Source: Mesorhizobium sp. dw_380 (GTDB lineage Bacteria > Pseudomonadota > Alphaproteobacteria > Rhizobiales > Rhizobiaceae). From it: a stretch of DNA of 54,473 bases. The position numbers were made by a program, and so were the translations under genes. Shown here piece by piece: positions 42,039 to 50,720 of the stretch. The notes under the pieces are model-generated. The model made no database searches, was not told the DNA's origin, and saw only the letters and a list, made by a program, of their open reading frames with translations. Within the stretch, counting starts at the first letter, position 1, and each line of letters starts with the position of its first letter. The stretch spans positions 1-54,473 of the forward strand of contig NZ_JAFFIW010000042.1 of NCBI RefSeq assembly GCF_018588885.1. The letters run 5' to 3'.

Positions 42039-42365
42039 ATGAAAACCATTGTGCTTGCCGCCTGCCTGACGCTGGTGGCCGCCGAGGCGCAGGCGATCTC
42101 GCGCTACGATCCGACGCATATGAGCTGCGGCAAGGTGAAGTCGACGATCGCGCGGCAGGGCGCCGTTATCCTGCGCTACCAGTCGACGCGGGTGCCCGGG
42201 CTGCCGCTCTATGATCGCTATGTCCAGAGCCAGCAGTTCTGCACCATGGGCGAGGTGAGGACGCGCGCCTATGTGCCGAGCGCCGACACCAAGTCCTGCC
42301 CGGTCTATATCTGCAAGCGACCGGACAATGAGCATTTTCGCCGGCGGTTCTTCCACAACAACTAG
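42039..42365 (+). CDS. small secreted Cys-containing protein, unknown function
   Basis: A 108-residue protein. A clear signal peptide (M-K-T-I-V-L-A-A-C...A-E-A-Q-A) is followed by a mature part with four cysteines (C-G-K-V, F-C-T-M-G-E, C-P-V-Y-I-C) that probably form two disulfides. The C-terminus is basic and His-rich. A GGGGGAGAGGA site precedes the ATG. I recognise it only as a conserved rhizobial-type hypothetical; no activity can be assigned. Confidence 0.82.
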   Translation: MKTIVLAACLTLVAAEAQAISRYDPTHMSCGKVKSTIARQGAVILRYQSTRVPGLPLYDRYVQSQQFCTMGEVRTRAYVPSADTKSCPVYICKRPDNEHFRRRFFHNN

Positions 42366-42434
42366 GCCACACATCGACTGCACCGGGAGCCTTCGCTCAG
42401 CTGAACAACTGCACCTCTCGGCGGCAATGCGCTT

Positions 42435-43325
42435 TCATTCGCGGATCTGTTCCATGAGCATGGACACGAACCGCGTCACCTTTTGCGGGCGAAAGCGCGC
42501 GGCTGGGTAGACCACGTGAATGCCCCCGGAGGGCAGCGCCCAGTCAGGGAGCATATGGACGAGACGACCCTGCGATAGATAGTCAGCGACCAGATAGTCC
42601 GGCAGAACCGCCAGTCCGCCGCCGGCGAGCGTCGCTTCGAGGACGGCCGGTGTCGAGTTGATGGAGAACGTCTCGCGCATGGTGACGGTCCGCCGCTCGA
42701 AATCGCCTCGGGTGAAGCTCCAGGTGAACGGCTTGCGAAGGACGGAATTGGCAACGAGCGGCATAGAAGCAAGATCTTCCGGTTCGTCCACCGTGACCTT
42801 GGCGGCGAAATCCCGCGAAGCGACCAGGATCTGCCGGAAGGTGCCGATGCGGCGCGCCTGCAGACTGGAGTCTTCCAGCCAGCCGACCCGGATGGACAGG
42901 TCTATCTTGCTGCCGATCAAGTCAATTATGGCATCGGAAATGAACAGTTCGACGCCGCAGGCCGGAAATTTCTGCCGAAAACGGGCGGCGATCGGGGCCA
43001 ACACGATCGCGCCATAGTCATTGGACGCGGAAACGCGCAGCACACCGGCCACTTCGGTGTTGCCCTCGCCGACCTCAGCGACTGCCTCCTCAACGTCCCG
43101 CAGGATCATGACGCAACGTGCATGCAGAAGGCGGCCTGCTTCGGTCGGCTCGAGCCTCCGCGTCGTGCGCACCAGAAGCGTGGTCTGCAGTTCGGCTTCA
43201 AGGCGGGCGACCTGTTGGCTGACGACCGCTTTCGTGATGCCAAGCCGCTCGGCTGCTCGGGTAAACGAACCCGCGTCGATGACGGTGGAAAAATAGGCGA
43301 GGCGGTTGAGGTTGATCGGTTCCAC
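42435..43325 (-). CDS. LysR-family transcriptional regulator
   Basis: A 296-residue LTTR. The N-terminal L-N-R-L-A-Y-F-S-T-V-I-D-A-G-S-F-T-R-A-A-E and K-A-V-V-S-Q-Q-V-A-R-L-E are the helix-turn-helix. The effector domain has G-V-L-R-V-S-A-S-N-D-Y-G. It is divergent from the MBL-fold protein gene, with symmetric sites between them, so that gene and the following SnoaL-like gene are likely targets. Confidence 0.92.
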   Translation of the reverse strand: MEPINLNRLAYFSTVIDAGSFTRAAERLGITKAVVSQQVARLEAELQTTLLVRTTRRLEPTEAGRLLHARCVMILRDVEEAVAEVGEGNTEVAGVLRVSASNDYGAIVLAPIAARFRQKFPACGVELFISDAIIDLIGSKIDLSIRVGWLEDSSLQARRIGTFRQILVASRDFAAKVTVDEPEDLASMPLVANSVLRKPFTWSFTRGDFERRTVTMRETFSINSTPAVLEATLAGGGLAVLPDYLVADYLSQGRLVHMLPDWALPSGGIHVVYPAARFRPQKVTRFVSMLMEQIRE

Positions 43326-43344
43326 GGGGACGCCTTCGGTTTAT

Positions 43345-43371
43345 TGTAAGCTTACAGCATACAGTTTGTAT
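43345..43371. promoter_or_regulatory. operator-like palindromes in the LysR/MBL divergent region
   Basis: TGTAAGCTTACA (43345-43356) is a perfect 12-bp palindrome; ATACA-N3-TGTAT (43359-43371) follows at once in an AT-rich stretch. The first starts 19 bp upstream of the LysR ATG, which suits autorepression and activation of the opposite gene. Inferred. Confidence 0.5.
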
Positions 43372-43491
43372 TATTATAGGTAATTTATCAATTAATCCAG
43401 CGGAGCTACTTTCCCGCTGTTCTCTCAATCAGCGGCGGACCCGCGGATTGCCACCGCGACCTGATCCCATTCCATTCGAAGGAGCTATTCC

Positions 43492-44397
43492 ATGTTCACA
43501 ACAAGAAGACAGATCATGAAGACCTCATTGGCCATCGGCGCAACCGCCGTCTTCGCATCCGCCGAGCGCGGCCAGGCCGCGGGCAGCAAGCTTGACTGGA
43601 AACATTTCCCGGCCGGTCCGAACGGCTTCTTCCGCGCGCCGGTGCTGCTGTCCGGCCCGAGCGAGGCCCTGCTGATCGATGGCGGTTTCACCTATCCGGA
43701 CGGCAAGGCGCTCGCCGAAGCCATCAAGGCCACCGGCAAAAAGCTGACCACCATCTATGTCAGCCAGTCCGATCCCGATTATTACTTCAGCCTGAAGCCG
43801 GTGCGGGAAGCCTTCCCGGAGGCAAGGGTGATCGCTGCTTCAGCCACGCTCCAAGCCATCAAGGACAGTGTGGAGAAGAAGCTCGCGGTCTGGGGTCCGC
43901 AATTGAAAGAAAATGGCCCTCAGGCGCTGACCGACATCGTCTTGCCCGAGGCGTTCGACGATGCAACGCTCACGATCGACGGCGAGACGATCGAGATCGT
44001 CAATGCGGAAGATGGACTCGCCAATCGCCGGTACCTGTTCGTGCCGTCGCTCAACGCCGTGTTCGGCGGCGTGATGATCTTCGCGGGTGTTCATGTCTGG
44101 ACCGCCGACACGCAGACCAGGGAAAGCCGTGCCGCCTGGATCAAGACACTGGATGCGGTTGCAGCGCGCCACCCCGCCGTCGTGGTGCCTGGCCATATGA
44201 CCCCCGATGCCGCGACAGGTCCATCGGCCGTGGAATTCACCAAATCCTATCTCCGCGCCTTCGAGGAAGAGCTGAACAAGGCGGCCAACAGCGCAGCGCT
44301 AAAGGCGGCCATGGAGGCCCGCTTTCCAGGTCTCGGCATGGGCGTCGCCCTCGATATCGGATCCAAGGTCGCCAAGGGTGAGATGAAGTGGGGCTGA
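43492..44397 (+). CDS. exported MBL-fold protein with degenerate metal site
   Basis: A 301-residue protein with a short twin-arginine-like leader (T-T-R-R-Q-I-M-K-T-S) and an Ala-rich hydrophobic stretch to about 30. The fold matches MBL-type hydrolases (L-L-I-D-G-G-F near 60; V-V-V-P-G-H-M near 230). The zinc motif H-x-H-x-D-H is replaced by S-Q-S-D-P-D-Y-Y-F. At most part of the metal site remains, so hydrolase activity is uncertain. It is divergent from a LysR gene and 188 bp upstream of a SnoaL-like gene. Confidence 0.85.
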   Translation: MFTTRRQIMKTSLAIGATAVFASAERGQAAGSKLDWKHFPAGPNGFFRAPVLLSGPSEALLIDGGFTYPDGKALAEAIKATGKKLTTIYVSQSDPDYYFSLKPVREAFPEARVIAASATLQAIKDSVEKKLAVWGPQLKENGPQALTDIVLPEAFDDATLTIDGETIEIVNAEDGLANRRYLFVPSLNAVFGGVMIFAGVHVWTADTQTRESRAAWIKTLDAVAARHPAVVVPGHMTPDAATGPSAVEFTKSYLRAFEEELNKAANSAALKAAMEARFPGLGMGVALDIGSKVAKGEMKWG

Positions 44398-44450
44398 CGT
44401 GGCACCGAACCTCGAATTGATCCGCCGGACTGTCGAGGGAACCTCCGAGG

Positions 44451-44480
44451 AGAACGGCGGCGATCTTGCAGCCGTTCTTT
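44451..44480 (+). terminator. weak terminator-like hairpin after the MBL gene
   Basis: An 8-bp stem AGAACGGC/GCCGTTCT (44451-44458 with 44471-44478), loop of 12 nt and a short T run. It may only attenuate transcription into the next gene. Confidence 0.4.
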
Positions 44481-44585
44481 CCCCGACATCGAATGAACCG
44501 AGGCGGAGGCATCCCCCTGCGCAGGCGTCGATACGGTCCCGGCGCGCGCCTTGATCTGACATCCACACAATCCACGGAGCCATAC

Positions 44586-45074
44586 ATGTTGCGCCTTGAA
44601 TCCTTCGCGGCGGCCACTTTCGCCGTCGTGGTTCTCACTGTCGCCGCACATGCGGGAAACGCCAAGCCAGCCAAGGAGGCGGTTCGACAGCATCAACTGA
44701 CCCAGGAAAACAGGGCGCTTGTCCTGAAGGCCTATCAGGCGCTGTTCGGCGACCATGACCTTACCGCGCTCGATCGCTATTGGGCGGGCAACTATATCCA
44801 GCACAACCCGACGATGACCGACGGTCGCGACTCGGTCAGACAGCTTCTCGAAACAATGGGTGTTGCCCATTGGCCAAAACAGAAGGTGGATTTCAAGCGG
44901 GTGATCGCCGAAGGCGACCTTGTCATGACGGAGGTCGTCCAGCCGAAGATGGGCGACACGCCGGAGACCGTCATCGTGGATATTTTCCGCGTCGATGGTG
45001 GCAAGATCGCCGAGCATTGGGACGTGATGCAGCCGGTGCCGGCCAATCCGGCGAACAAGCGACCAATGTACTGA
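44586..45074 (+). CDS. exported SnoaL-like (NTF2-fold) protein
   Basis: A 162-residue protein. Its signal peptide ends near V-A-A-H-A-G at about 23. The NTF2-like domain has Y-I-Q-H-N-P near residue 79 and I-A-E-H-W-D-V near 145, the conserved pocket motifs of the SnoaL-like predicted aldol-condensation group. The start at 44586 has CGGAG upstream. It lies behind the MBL-fold gene on the same strand and is probably part of the same LysR-controlled unit. Confidence 0.88.
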   Translation: MLRLESFAAATFAVVVLTVAAHAGNAKPAKEAVRQHQLTQENRALVLKAYQALFGDHDLTALDRYWAGNYIQHNPTMTDGRDSVRQLLETMGVAHWPKQKVDFKRVIAEGDLVMTEVVQPKMGDTPETVIVDIFRVDGGKIAEHWDVMQPVPANPANKRPMY

Positions 45075-45098
45075 TCCAGGCGCTCCCCAGCCGCCGGT

Positions 45099-45668
45099 TC
45101 AAAACCCGAAGGAAACCTGCGCAGGCGGCGGCGGGCCGACGCGCACGCCTTCCATGGCCAGCATCTTCTCCTTGGTGACCGAACCGCCGGGCGCCGAGAA
45201 GCCGCCGATCTTGCCGCCTGCGGCAAGGATGCGGTGGCAGGGGATGATCAGCGGCACCGGATTGGCGCCAAGGGCAGCACCGGTTTCGCGCGGCAGGCCG
45301 GCATGGCCGGCGCGCTTGGCCAGTTCGCCATAGGTTGTGGTTTCGCCATAGCTGAGTTTTCGCGCCGCGTCATAGATGGCGAGGCGGAAGTCGTCGATGC
45401 CGTCGAGATCGACCGGCACGCCGAAGAAATCGACGTCCTCGCCCGCCGCGTAGGCCTTGATCGAAGCGATGAGGTCGACCACCCATGGCGGCTGGGCCGT
45501 GGAGGCGGAAACGCCGGGATGGCGCATCAGCCGCCGCTCCACCGCTTCGCGGCTGCGTTCGGGCAGGCAGAGCCGGATGAGGCCCTTTTCGCTCCAGGCG
45601 ATGCCCATGAAACCGATCACTGTTTCTAACACTGCGTGGCCGGCTGTGATCGAAGATGTCGTTTCCAT
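45099..45668 (-). CDS. ogt: methylated-DNA--protein-cysteine S-methyltransferase
   Basis: A 189-residue suicidal repair protein that takes methyl groups from O6-methylguanine. The acceptor Cys is in the I-I-P-C-H-R-I motif. The DNA-binding helix-turn-helix (Y-G-E-T-T-T-Y-G-E-L-A) and the G-G-F-S-A-P-G-G segment are present. The start at 45668 has AAAGGAG upstream. No AdaA-type regulatory domain is attached, so it is the constitutive Ogt type. Confidence 0.94.
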   Translation of the reverse strand: METTSSITAGHAVLETVIGFMGIAWSEKGLIRLCLPERSREAVERRLMRHPGVSASTAQPPWVVDLIASIKAYAAGEDVDFFGVPVDLDGIDDFRLAIYDAARKLSYGETTTYGELAKRAGHAGLPRETGAALGANPVPLIIPCHRILAAGGKIGGFSAPGGSVTKEKMLAMEGVRVGPPPPAQVSFGF

Positions 45669-45731
45669 GATGCGCTCCTTTCCGCAAAGCGGCGAACTCC
45701 GGGATTCCTGCCGGTACATATCAGGAACAAT

Positions 45732-46778
45732 ATGGCATCGGAGCCCAGCTCTCGCCACCCGAAAACCACCAGATGGCCCCGATTGCTACCCAAGAATCGC
45801 TGGTGTAAGGAAATTCTTAACACCCGACAAACCGGACCCGAGCGCGGCTTGCCAGCAAAACAAACCCTTATCGCGATCGGCGTGATCGTGGCGGCGGCTG
45901 GCATCAGCGGCTGCACCTCGACCTCGCAGATGAAAGCCGCGCCCTCGCTGACCGAAACCGCTGATGTCGCGGGCAGCGATGCCGGCTTCACGGTACCGCT
46001 GCCGGAGACGGTGTCGGTGCTGCCGCAATCCTCGGGCATCGCTCCCGTCCAAACGGCCGAATTGACGCCTGGCCCGACCGCCGCGCCGCTCGACGCCGCC
46101 GCCCAGCCGACCGCGGCGACCGCTGCCTTCGCCGGGGCGACGCCTGCGTCGCCCGCTGTCATGACCGCCAATGCCTGGCAGGCGCCGCCGCCCACCAAGG
46201 CGGGTCAGCCGGTCAAGGCGGCCGAGACATATACGACCGCCGGGCTTGTCGTGCCCGCGGTCGCCAAGGGCGGCCAGAAAATGCCCGGCGTGCAGCAGGC
46301 GGCTTATATCGTGCCGCAGAATCCGGCTGCACTGGTGCAGTTTCCGTCCGCGCCACTTACCCCGGCTGCCCCGGAAGAAGACCACGCCACCGGCATGCGC
46401 GGCGATGTCGACCGGCTGATCCTCAAATATGCCGCCCTCTATCAGGTGCCGGTGGATCTGGTGCGGCATGTCGTCAACCGCGAAAGCACCTACAATCCCA
46501 AGGCCTACAACAATGGCCATTGGGGGCTGATGCAGATCAAGCACGCGACGGCGCGCGGCATGGGCTATGACGGGCCGGCCAGGGGCCTGTTCGACGCCGA
46601 GACCAACCTCAAATACGCGGTCAAATATCTGCGTGGCGCCTGGCTGGTGGCCGGCGGCAACGCCAAGAAGGCCGACTGGCTTTACCAGACCGGATACTAT
46701 TTCGACGCCAAGCGCAAAGGCCTGCTCGAGGCGACGGGCCTCGGCACCGACCGCAAGCGCCCGCAGCCCGACGCCTGA
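45732..46778 (+). CDS. lytic transglycosylase domain protein
   Basis: A 348-residue envelope protein. The C-terminal SLT domain (about 235-340) has N-R-E-S-T-Y-N-P-K-A, with catalytic Glu251, and G-L-M-Q-I-K; it cleaves peptidoglycan glycan strands. A hydrophobic segment ending in I-S-G-C (about residue 60) is a lipobox, but it lies far from the ATG at 45732. A TTG near 45849 would give a normal lipoprotein signal and may be the true start. Residues 70-230 are Ala/Pro-rich and disordered. Confidence 0.88.
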   Translation: MASEPSSRHPKTTRWPRLLPKNRWCKEILNTRQTGPERGLPAKQTLIAIGVIVAAAGISGCTSTSQMKAAPSLTETADVAGSDAGFTVPLPETVSVLPQSSGIAPVQTAELTPGPTAAPLDAAAQPTAATAAFAGATPASPAVMTANAWQAPPPTKAGQPVKAAETYTTAGLVVPAVAKGGQKMPGVQQAAYIVPQNPAALVQFPSAPLTPAAPEEDHATGMRGDVDRLILKYAALYQVPVDLVRHVVNRESTYNPKAYNNGHWGLMQIKHATARGMGYDGPARGLFDAETNLKYAVKYLRGAWLVAGGNAKKADWLYQTGYYFDAKRKGLLEATGLGTDRKRPQPDA

Positions 46779-46783
46779 GCGCG

Positions 46784-47272
46784 ATGCCCGAACCGCGCCC
46801 GCCGGCCCTCAACGACATCCGGCTGCGCAAGATCCTCGACGAGACGCTCGTTGCACCGCACTGGCCGGATGGTTTCACCATGCGCTCTTTCGAGCCTGGT
46901 GACGCGCTGCCCCTGCACGCGCTGCTCGGCGAAGTGTTCGACGACGGCACTGACGGCCCATTTGACGAATGGTGGCCGCGCATCTCGGGCGACCCCGAAT
47001 TCGACCCGGCGCTATGCTTCCTCGTCATCGACGCCAAGGGCCGGCTGGCGGCCGCGGCGCTGTGCTGGACGAGGGGGTTCATCAAGGATCTCGCCGTTCA
47101 TCCCGAGGCGCGCGGCAAGGGCATCGGCGAAGCGCTGATGTGGCATGCCTTTACCACCTTTCGCGAACGCGGTGCCGACCGTGTCGACTTGAAGACCAAC
47201 ACGGTCGAGAACGCCGCCGCCGTGCGGCTCTATGAGCGGCTGGGGATGATGCCCGTCGCCTGGGAAGGCTGA
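46784..47272 (+). CDS. GNAT-family N-acetyltransferase
   Basis: A 162-residue acetyltransferase. The acetyl-CoA site is I-K-D-L-A-V-H-P-E-A-R-G-K-G-I-G-E-A-L near residues 100-120 (R-G-K-G-I-G pyrophosphate loop), followed by N-T-V-E-N-A-A-A-V-R-L-Y-E-R-L-G-M. The substrate is unknown. It begins 5 nt after the transglycosylase stop, so the two are probably co-transcribed. Confidence 0.9.
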   Translation: MPEPRPPALNDIRLRKILDETLVAPHWPDGFTMRSFEPGDALPLHALLGEVFDDGTDGPFDEWWPRISGDPEFDPALCFLVIDAKGRLAAAALCWTRGFIKDLAVHPEARGKGIGEALMWHAFTTFRERGADRVDLKTNTVENAAAVRLYERLGMMPVAWEG

Positions 47273-47424
47273 GGCCGCTCCGGGCGCGGACCGGTCCATC
47301 GCCGATCACCGGCGTGGCTTGGGAACCCAGGGCGCCGCTCCGCATTCAATGAACGGTGGAGGGATCCGACGAGCTTCCGGCGCGTGGAAAGTCTGCGCCG
47401 CCGATCCAGAGGAGATCCACCGCC

Positions 47425-48693
47425 ATGAAGCTCATTCACGCATTTGCGGTGCTTGCGGCTGCGGCGATGATGATGGCCGCGCCGGCACGGGCCGTCGAGT
47501 TGTCGATCGTGTCGGGCGACACCGGCAACGGCATCAAGGTGCTGCGTGAAATCCTCGACCGCTACGAGAAAGACAGCGGCAACAAGGTCAGCATCGTGGT
47601 CATGCCGACGTCCGGGACCGACCAGTTCGGCCAGTATCGGCTGTGGCTTGCCGCGGGAAACAGCGACATCGACGTCTACCAGACCGATGTGATCTGGGCG
47701 CCGCAGCTCGCCAGCCAGCTCGTCGACCTGACCGCTGCGACCAGGGATGTCGTGGCCGGGCATTTCCCCTCGATCATCCAGTCGCAGACCGTCAACGGCA
47801 AGCTCGTCGCTCTGCCGATCTTCACCGACGCGCCGGCGCTCTACTACCGCAAGGACCTCCTCGACAAATACGGTGCCAAGGTGCCGGCCAGCTGGAAGGA
47901 GCTGGGCGACACCGCCAAGCTGGTCATGGACAAGGAGCGTGCGGCCGGCAATCGGGATATCTGGGGCTTCGTCTTCCAAGGCAATGCCTATGAGGGGCTG
48001 ACCTGCGACGCGCTCGAATGGGTGATGTCGAATGGCGGCGGCCAGATCATCGAGCCGGACGGCACGATCTCCATCAACAACCGACAAGCGGCGGCGGCGC
48101 TCGACATGGTCAAGGGCTGGGTCGGGACCATCGCGCCGCCCGGCGTGCTCGCCTATCAGGAAGAGGAATCGCGCGGCGTCTGGCAGACCGGCAATGCGGT
48201 GTTCATGCGCAATTGGCCCTATGCCTATGCGCTCGGCAACAGCGAGGGATCGCCGATCAAGGGCAAGTTCGACGTGGCGCCGCTGCCGGCCGGCACGGGC
48301 GAAAGCGCCCGGCCGGTCGCGACGCTCGGCGGCTGGAACCTCGCGGTCTCCAAATATTCGAAGCACCCGGATGCCGCGATCGAACTGGTCAAGTTCATCG
48401 CCTCGCCCGCAATGCAGAAATACCGCGCGCTCAAGACATCCAACCTGCCGACCATACAGGCGCTTTATGACGATGCCGACATCGCCAGGAAACAGCCGAT
48501 CATTCCGCGCTGGAAGCAGATCTTTCTCAACGCGGTGCCGCGTCCCTCAGCCGCGACCAGGATCAAATACAACGAGGCGTCGAGCCAGTTCTGGAATGCC
48601 GTTCACAACATGCTGTCGGGCGACGGCACCGCCGCCGGCAATCTGGCCGATCTCGAAGCGATGCTGACCAAGCTGAAGGGCCGCGGCTGGTGA
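47425..48693 (+). CDS. sugar ABC transporter substrate-binding protein (ThuE-like)
   Basis: A 422-residue periplasmic binding protein of the extracellular family 1 type. The signal peptide ends near A-R-A-V at about 23. Family features include V-I-V-M-P-T-S, D-V-Y-Q-T-D-V-I-W, A-L-Y-Y-R-K-D-L-L and A-V-F-M-R-N-W-P-Y. It resembles trehalose/maltose binders of the rhizobial ThuE group. The start at 47425 has AGAGGAG upstream. It overlaps the permease gene by 4 bp. The sugar is inferred. Confidence 0.92.
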   Translation: MKLIHAFAVLAAAAMMMAAPARAVELSIVSGDTGNGIKVLREILDRYEKDSGNKVSIVVMPTSGTDQFGQYRLWLAAGNSDIDVYQTDVIWAPQLASQLVDLTAATRDVVAGHFPSIIQSQTVNGKLVALPIFTDAPALYYRKDLLDKYGAKVPASWKELGDTAKLVMDKERAAGNRDIWGFVFQGNAYEGLTCDALEWVMSNGGGQIIEPDGTISINNRQAAAALDMVKGWVGTIAPPGVLAYQEEESRGVWQTGNAVFMRNWPYAYALGNSEGSPIKGKFDVAPLPAGTGESARPVATLGGWNLAVSKYSKHPDAAIELVKFIASPAMQKYRALKTSNLPTIQALYDDADIARKQPIIPRWKQIFLNAVPRPSAATRIKYNEASSQFWNAVHNMLSGDGTAAGNLADLEAMLTKLKGRGW

Positions 48694-49655
48694 GCGGGGA
48701 ATTGGCGGGCGCCACCGCCCACCGCACGCGCTCGCAGCTGATGCGCCAGCGCGTGCGCTCGGCGTGGCTGTTCCTGGCGCCGATGCTTCTGGTGCTGGCC
48801 GCCGCCGCCGGCTGGCCACTCGCGCGCACGGTCTATTTCAGCTTCACCGACGCCTCGTTGGCCGATCTCGACGCGCGCCAGTGGGTCGGCTTCGCCAACT
48901 ATTTCTCGGTGCTCCGCATGCCGAGCGGCCGCGTCCTCTACGATGGTCTGCTCGTCGACCCGGTGTGGTGGAGCGCGGTCTGGAACACTGTGCGGTTCAC
49001 GGCGGTTTCGGTGACCTGCGAGACCATCCTCGGCATGATCGTCGCGCTCGTGCTCAATGCCGAATTCCCAGGCCGCGGCATCGTCCGGGCGGCGATCCTC
49101 ATCCCCTGGGCGATCCCGACCATCGTCTCGGCCAAGATGTGGCAGTGGATGCTGAACGACCAGTTCGGCATCATCAATGTCGTGCTGCTCAACCTCGGCC
49201 TGATCGACGCCAAGATCGCCTGGACGGCCAGCGCCGAAACCGCGATGGCGGCGGTGCTGATCGTCGACATCTGGAAGTCGACGCCGTTCATGGCGCTGCT
49301 GATCCTTGCCGCGCTGCAGATGCTGCCGCGCGAGATCATCGAGGTGGCCAAGCTCGACGGCGCCAATCCCTGGCAGATCTTCTGGCGGGTGACCTTGCCG
49401 CTGATCCGCCCGGCGGTGATGGTGGCGGTGATCTTCCGCGCCCTCGATGCGCTGCGCATCTTCGACTTGATCTATGTGCTGACGCCCAACAATGTGCACA
49501 CCAAGTCGATGTCGGTGTTCGCCCGCGAGAACCTGTTCGAGTTCGACAAGTTCGCCTATGGCTCGGCCGCCTCGACGCTGCTCTTCCTGATCCTGGCCCT
49601 GCTGACCATTGCCACCATCCGGATCGGCCGCTTAAGCCTGGACGGAGACCGCTGA
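48690..49655 (+). CDS. sugar ABC transporter permease (ThuF/MalF-like)
   Basis: A 321-residue inner-membrane protein with about six helices. The EAA loop near residue 215 (E-V-A-K-L-D-G-A-N-P-W-Q-I-F-W-R-V-T-L-P) contacts the ATPase. It starts at a GTG that overlaps the binding-protein stop. It pairs with the next permease to form the translocation channel. Confidence 0.93.
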   Translation: MSGELAGATAHRTRSQLMRQRVRSAWLFLAPMLLVLAAAAGWPLARTVYFSFTDASLADLDARQWVGFANYFSVLRMPSGRVLYDGLLVDPVWWSAVWNTVRFTAVSVTCETILGMIVALVLNAEFPGRGIVRAAILIPWAIPTIVSAKMWQWMLNDQFGIINVVLLNLGLIDAKIAWTASAETAMAAVLIVDIWKSTPFMALLILAALQMLPREIIEVAKLDGANPWQIFWRVTLPLIRPAVMVAVIFRALDALRIFDLIYVLTPNNVHTKSMSVFARENLFEFDKFAYGSAASTLLFLILALLTIATIRIGRLSLDGDR

Positions 49656-49656
49656 G

Positions 49657-50481
49657 ATGTGGCTCCTGAAGCGCACGGCCTTCTATCTGCTGGTCGCGGG
49701 AATCGTCTTCGTCGCGGTGTTCCCGTTCTACTACGCCATCGTCACCAGCCTGAAATCGGGCACCGAGCTGTTCCAGACCGACCTCTGGCCGAAAACGTTC
49801 AGTCTCGGCAACTACCGCAACGTGCTGACCGAAGGCAGTTTCGCGCGCAATTTGGTGAATTCGCTGTTCGTCTCGGGCGCGGTCGTCCTGGTCTCGCTGC
49901 TGCTCGGCGTCACCGCGGCCTACGCGCTGGCGCGGGTCCGCTTTCGCGGCCGCTCGGCGCTGCTGTTCGCCATCCTGTCGGTCTCGATGTTCCCGCAGGT
50001 GGCGGTGCTGGCCGGGCTGTTCGAACTGGTGCGCATGTTCGGCCTCTACAATTCGCTCTTCGCGCTGATCTTCTCCTACATGATCTTCACGCTGCCGTTC
50101 ACCGTCTGGGTGCTGACCGCCTTCGTGCGCGACCTGCCGGTCGAGGTCGAGGAGGCAGCGATCCTCGACGGCGCGACGCCTTGGATCATCATCACGCGGA
50201 TCTTCCTGCCGCTGATGTGGCCGGCGCTGGCGACCACCGGGCTGCTCGCCTTCATCGGTGCGTGGAACGAGTTCCTGTTTGCCCTGACCTTCACCTCCAA
50301 CAACGCGCAGCGCACCGTGCCGGTGGCAATCGCGCTGCTGTCCGGCAACTCGCAGTTCGAGATCCCCTGGGGCAACATCATGGCCGCATCGGTGATCGTC
50401 ACGGTGCCGCTGGTGGTGCTGGTGCTGATCTTCCAGCGCAAGATCGTCTCCGGCCTCACCGCAGGTGGGGTCAAGGGGTGA
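49657..50481 (+). CDS. sugar ABC transporter permease (ThuG/MalG-like)
   Basis: A 274-residue inner-membrane protein with about six helices and the EAA loop E-E-A-A-I-L-D-G-A-T-P-W-I-I-I-T-R-I-F-L-P near residue 165. It starts 1 nt after the previous permease gene. No ATPase (ThuK/MalK) gene follows, so the complex must borrow one from elsewhere in the genome. Confidence 0.93.
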   Translation: MWLLKRTAFYLLVAGIVFVAVFPFYYAIVTSLKSGTELFQTDLWPKTFSLGNYRNVLTEGSFARNLVNSLFVSGAVVLVSLLLGVTAAYALARVRFRGRSALLFAILSVSMFPQVAVLAGLFELVRMFGLYNSLFALIFSYMIFTLPFTVWVLTAFVRDLPVEVEEAAILDGATPWIIITRIFLPLMWPALATTGLLAFIGAWNEFLFALTFTSNNAQRTVPVAIALLSGNSQFEIPWGNIMAASVIVTVPLVVLVLIFQRKIVSGLTAGGVKG

Positions 50482-50501
50482 GGAGCGGTCGGCGAAGCCG
50501 A

Positions 50502-50616
50502 TCAATCGACAACGATTTGTCGATTGAAGCGACGAACGGTGAGAACCCGGTCTGCCCTTCTGGCGGATTGAAACGTCCAGTGGACGTTTCAAAGGGTTCG
50601 AACGCCCGAAGGGCAG
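50502..50616. repeat. cluster of nested palindromes downstream of the permease gene
   Basis: TCAATCGACAA/TTGTCGATTGA forms an 11-bp dyad with a 4-nt loop (50502-50527). CTGCCCTTC (50552-50560) pairs with GAAGGGCAG (50608-50616). Inside these arms is a perfect 24-bp palindrome, TTGAAACGTCCA plus its complement (50569-50592). No T run follows, so this is more likely a mobile palindromic element than a terminator. Confidence 0.7.
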
Positions 50617-50720
50617 GGAGCCATAGCGAAGGGCCGGGGTAGCGCTAGCTATCAGGCGCAACCGGGCGGCACGTGCGGCGTTGAGGTGGCAGAGGGACCA
50701 TTCCGGACCGGAGATTTCAG

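Noticed and set aside
50482..50720. A missing ATPase gene hidden in the gap after the permease
   Set aside because: The 239-bp gap is too short and shows no Walker motifs in any frame.
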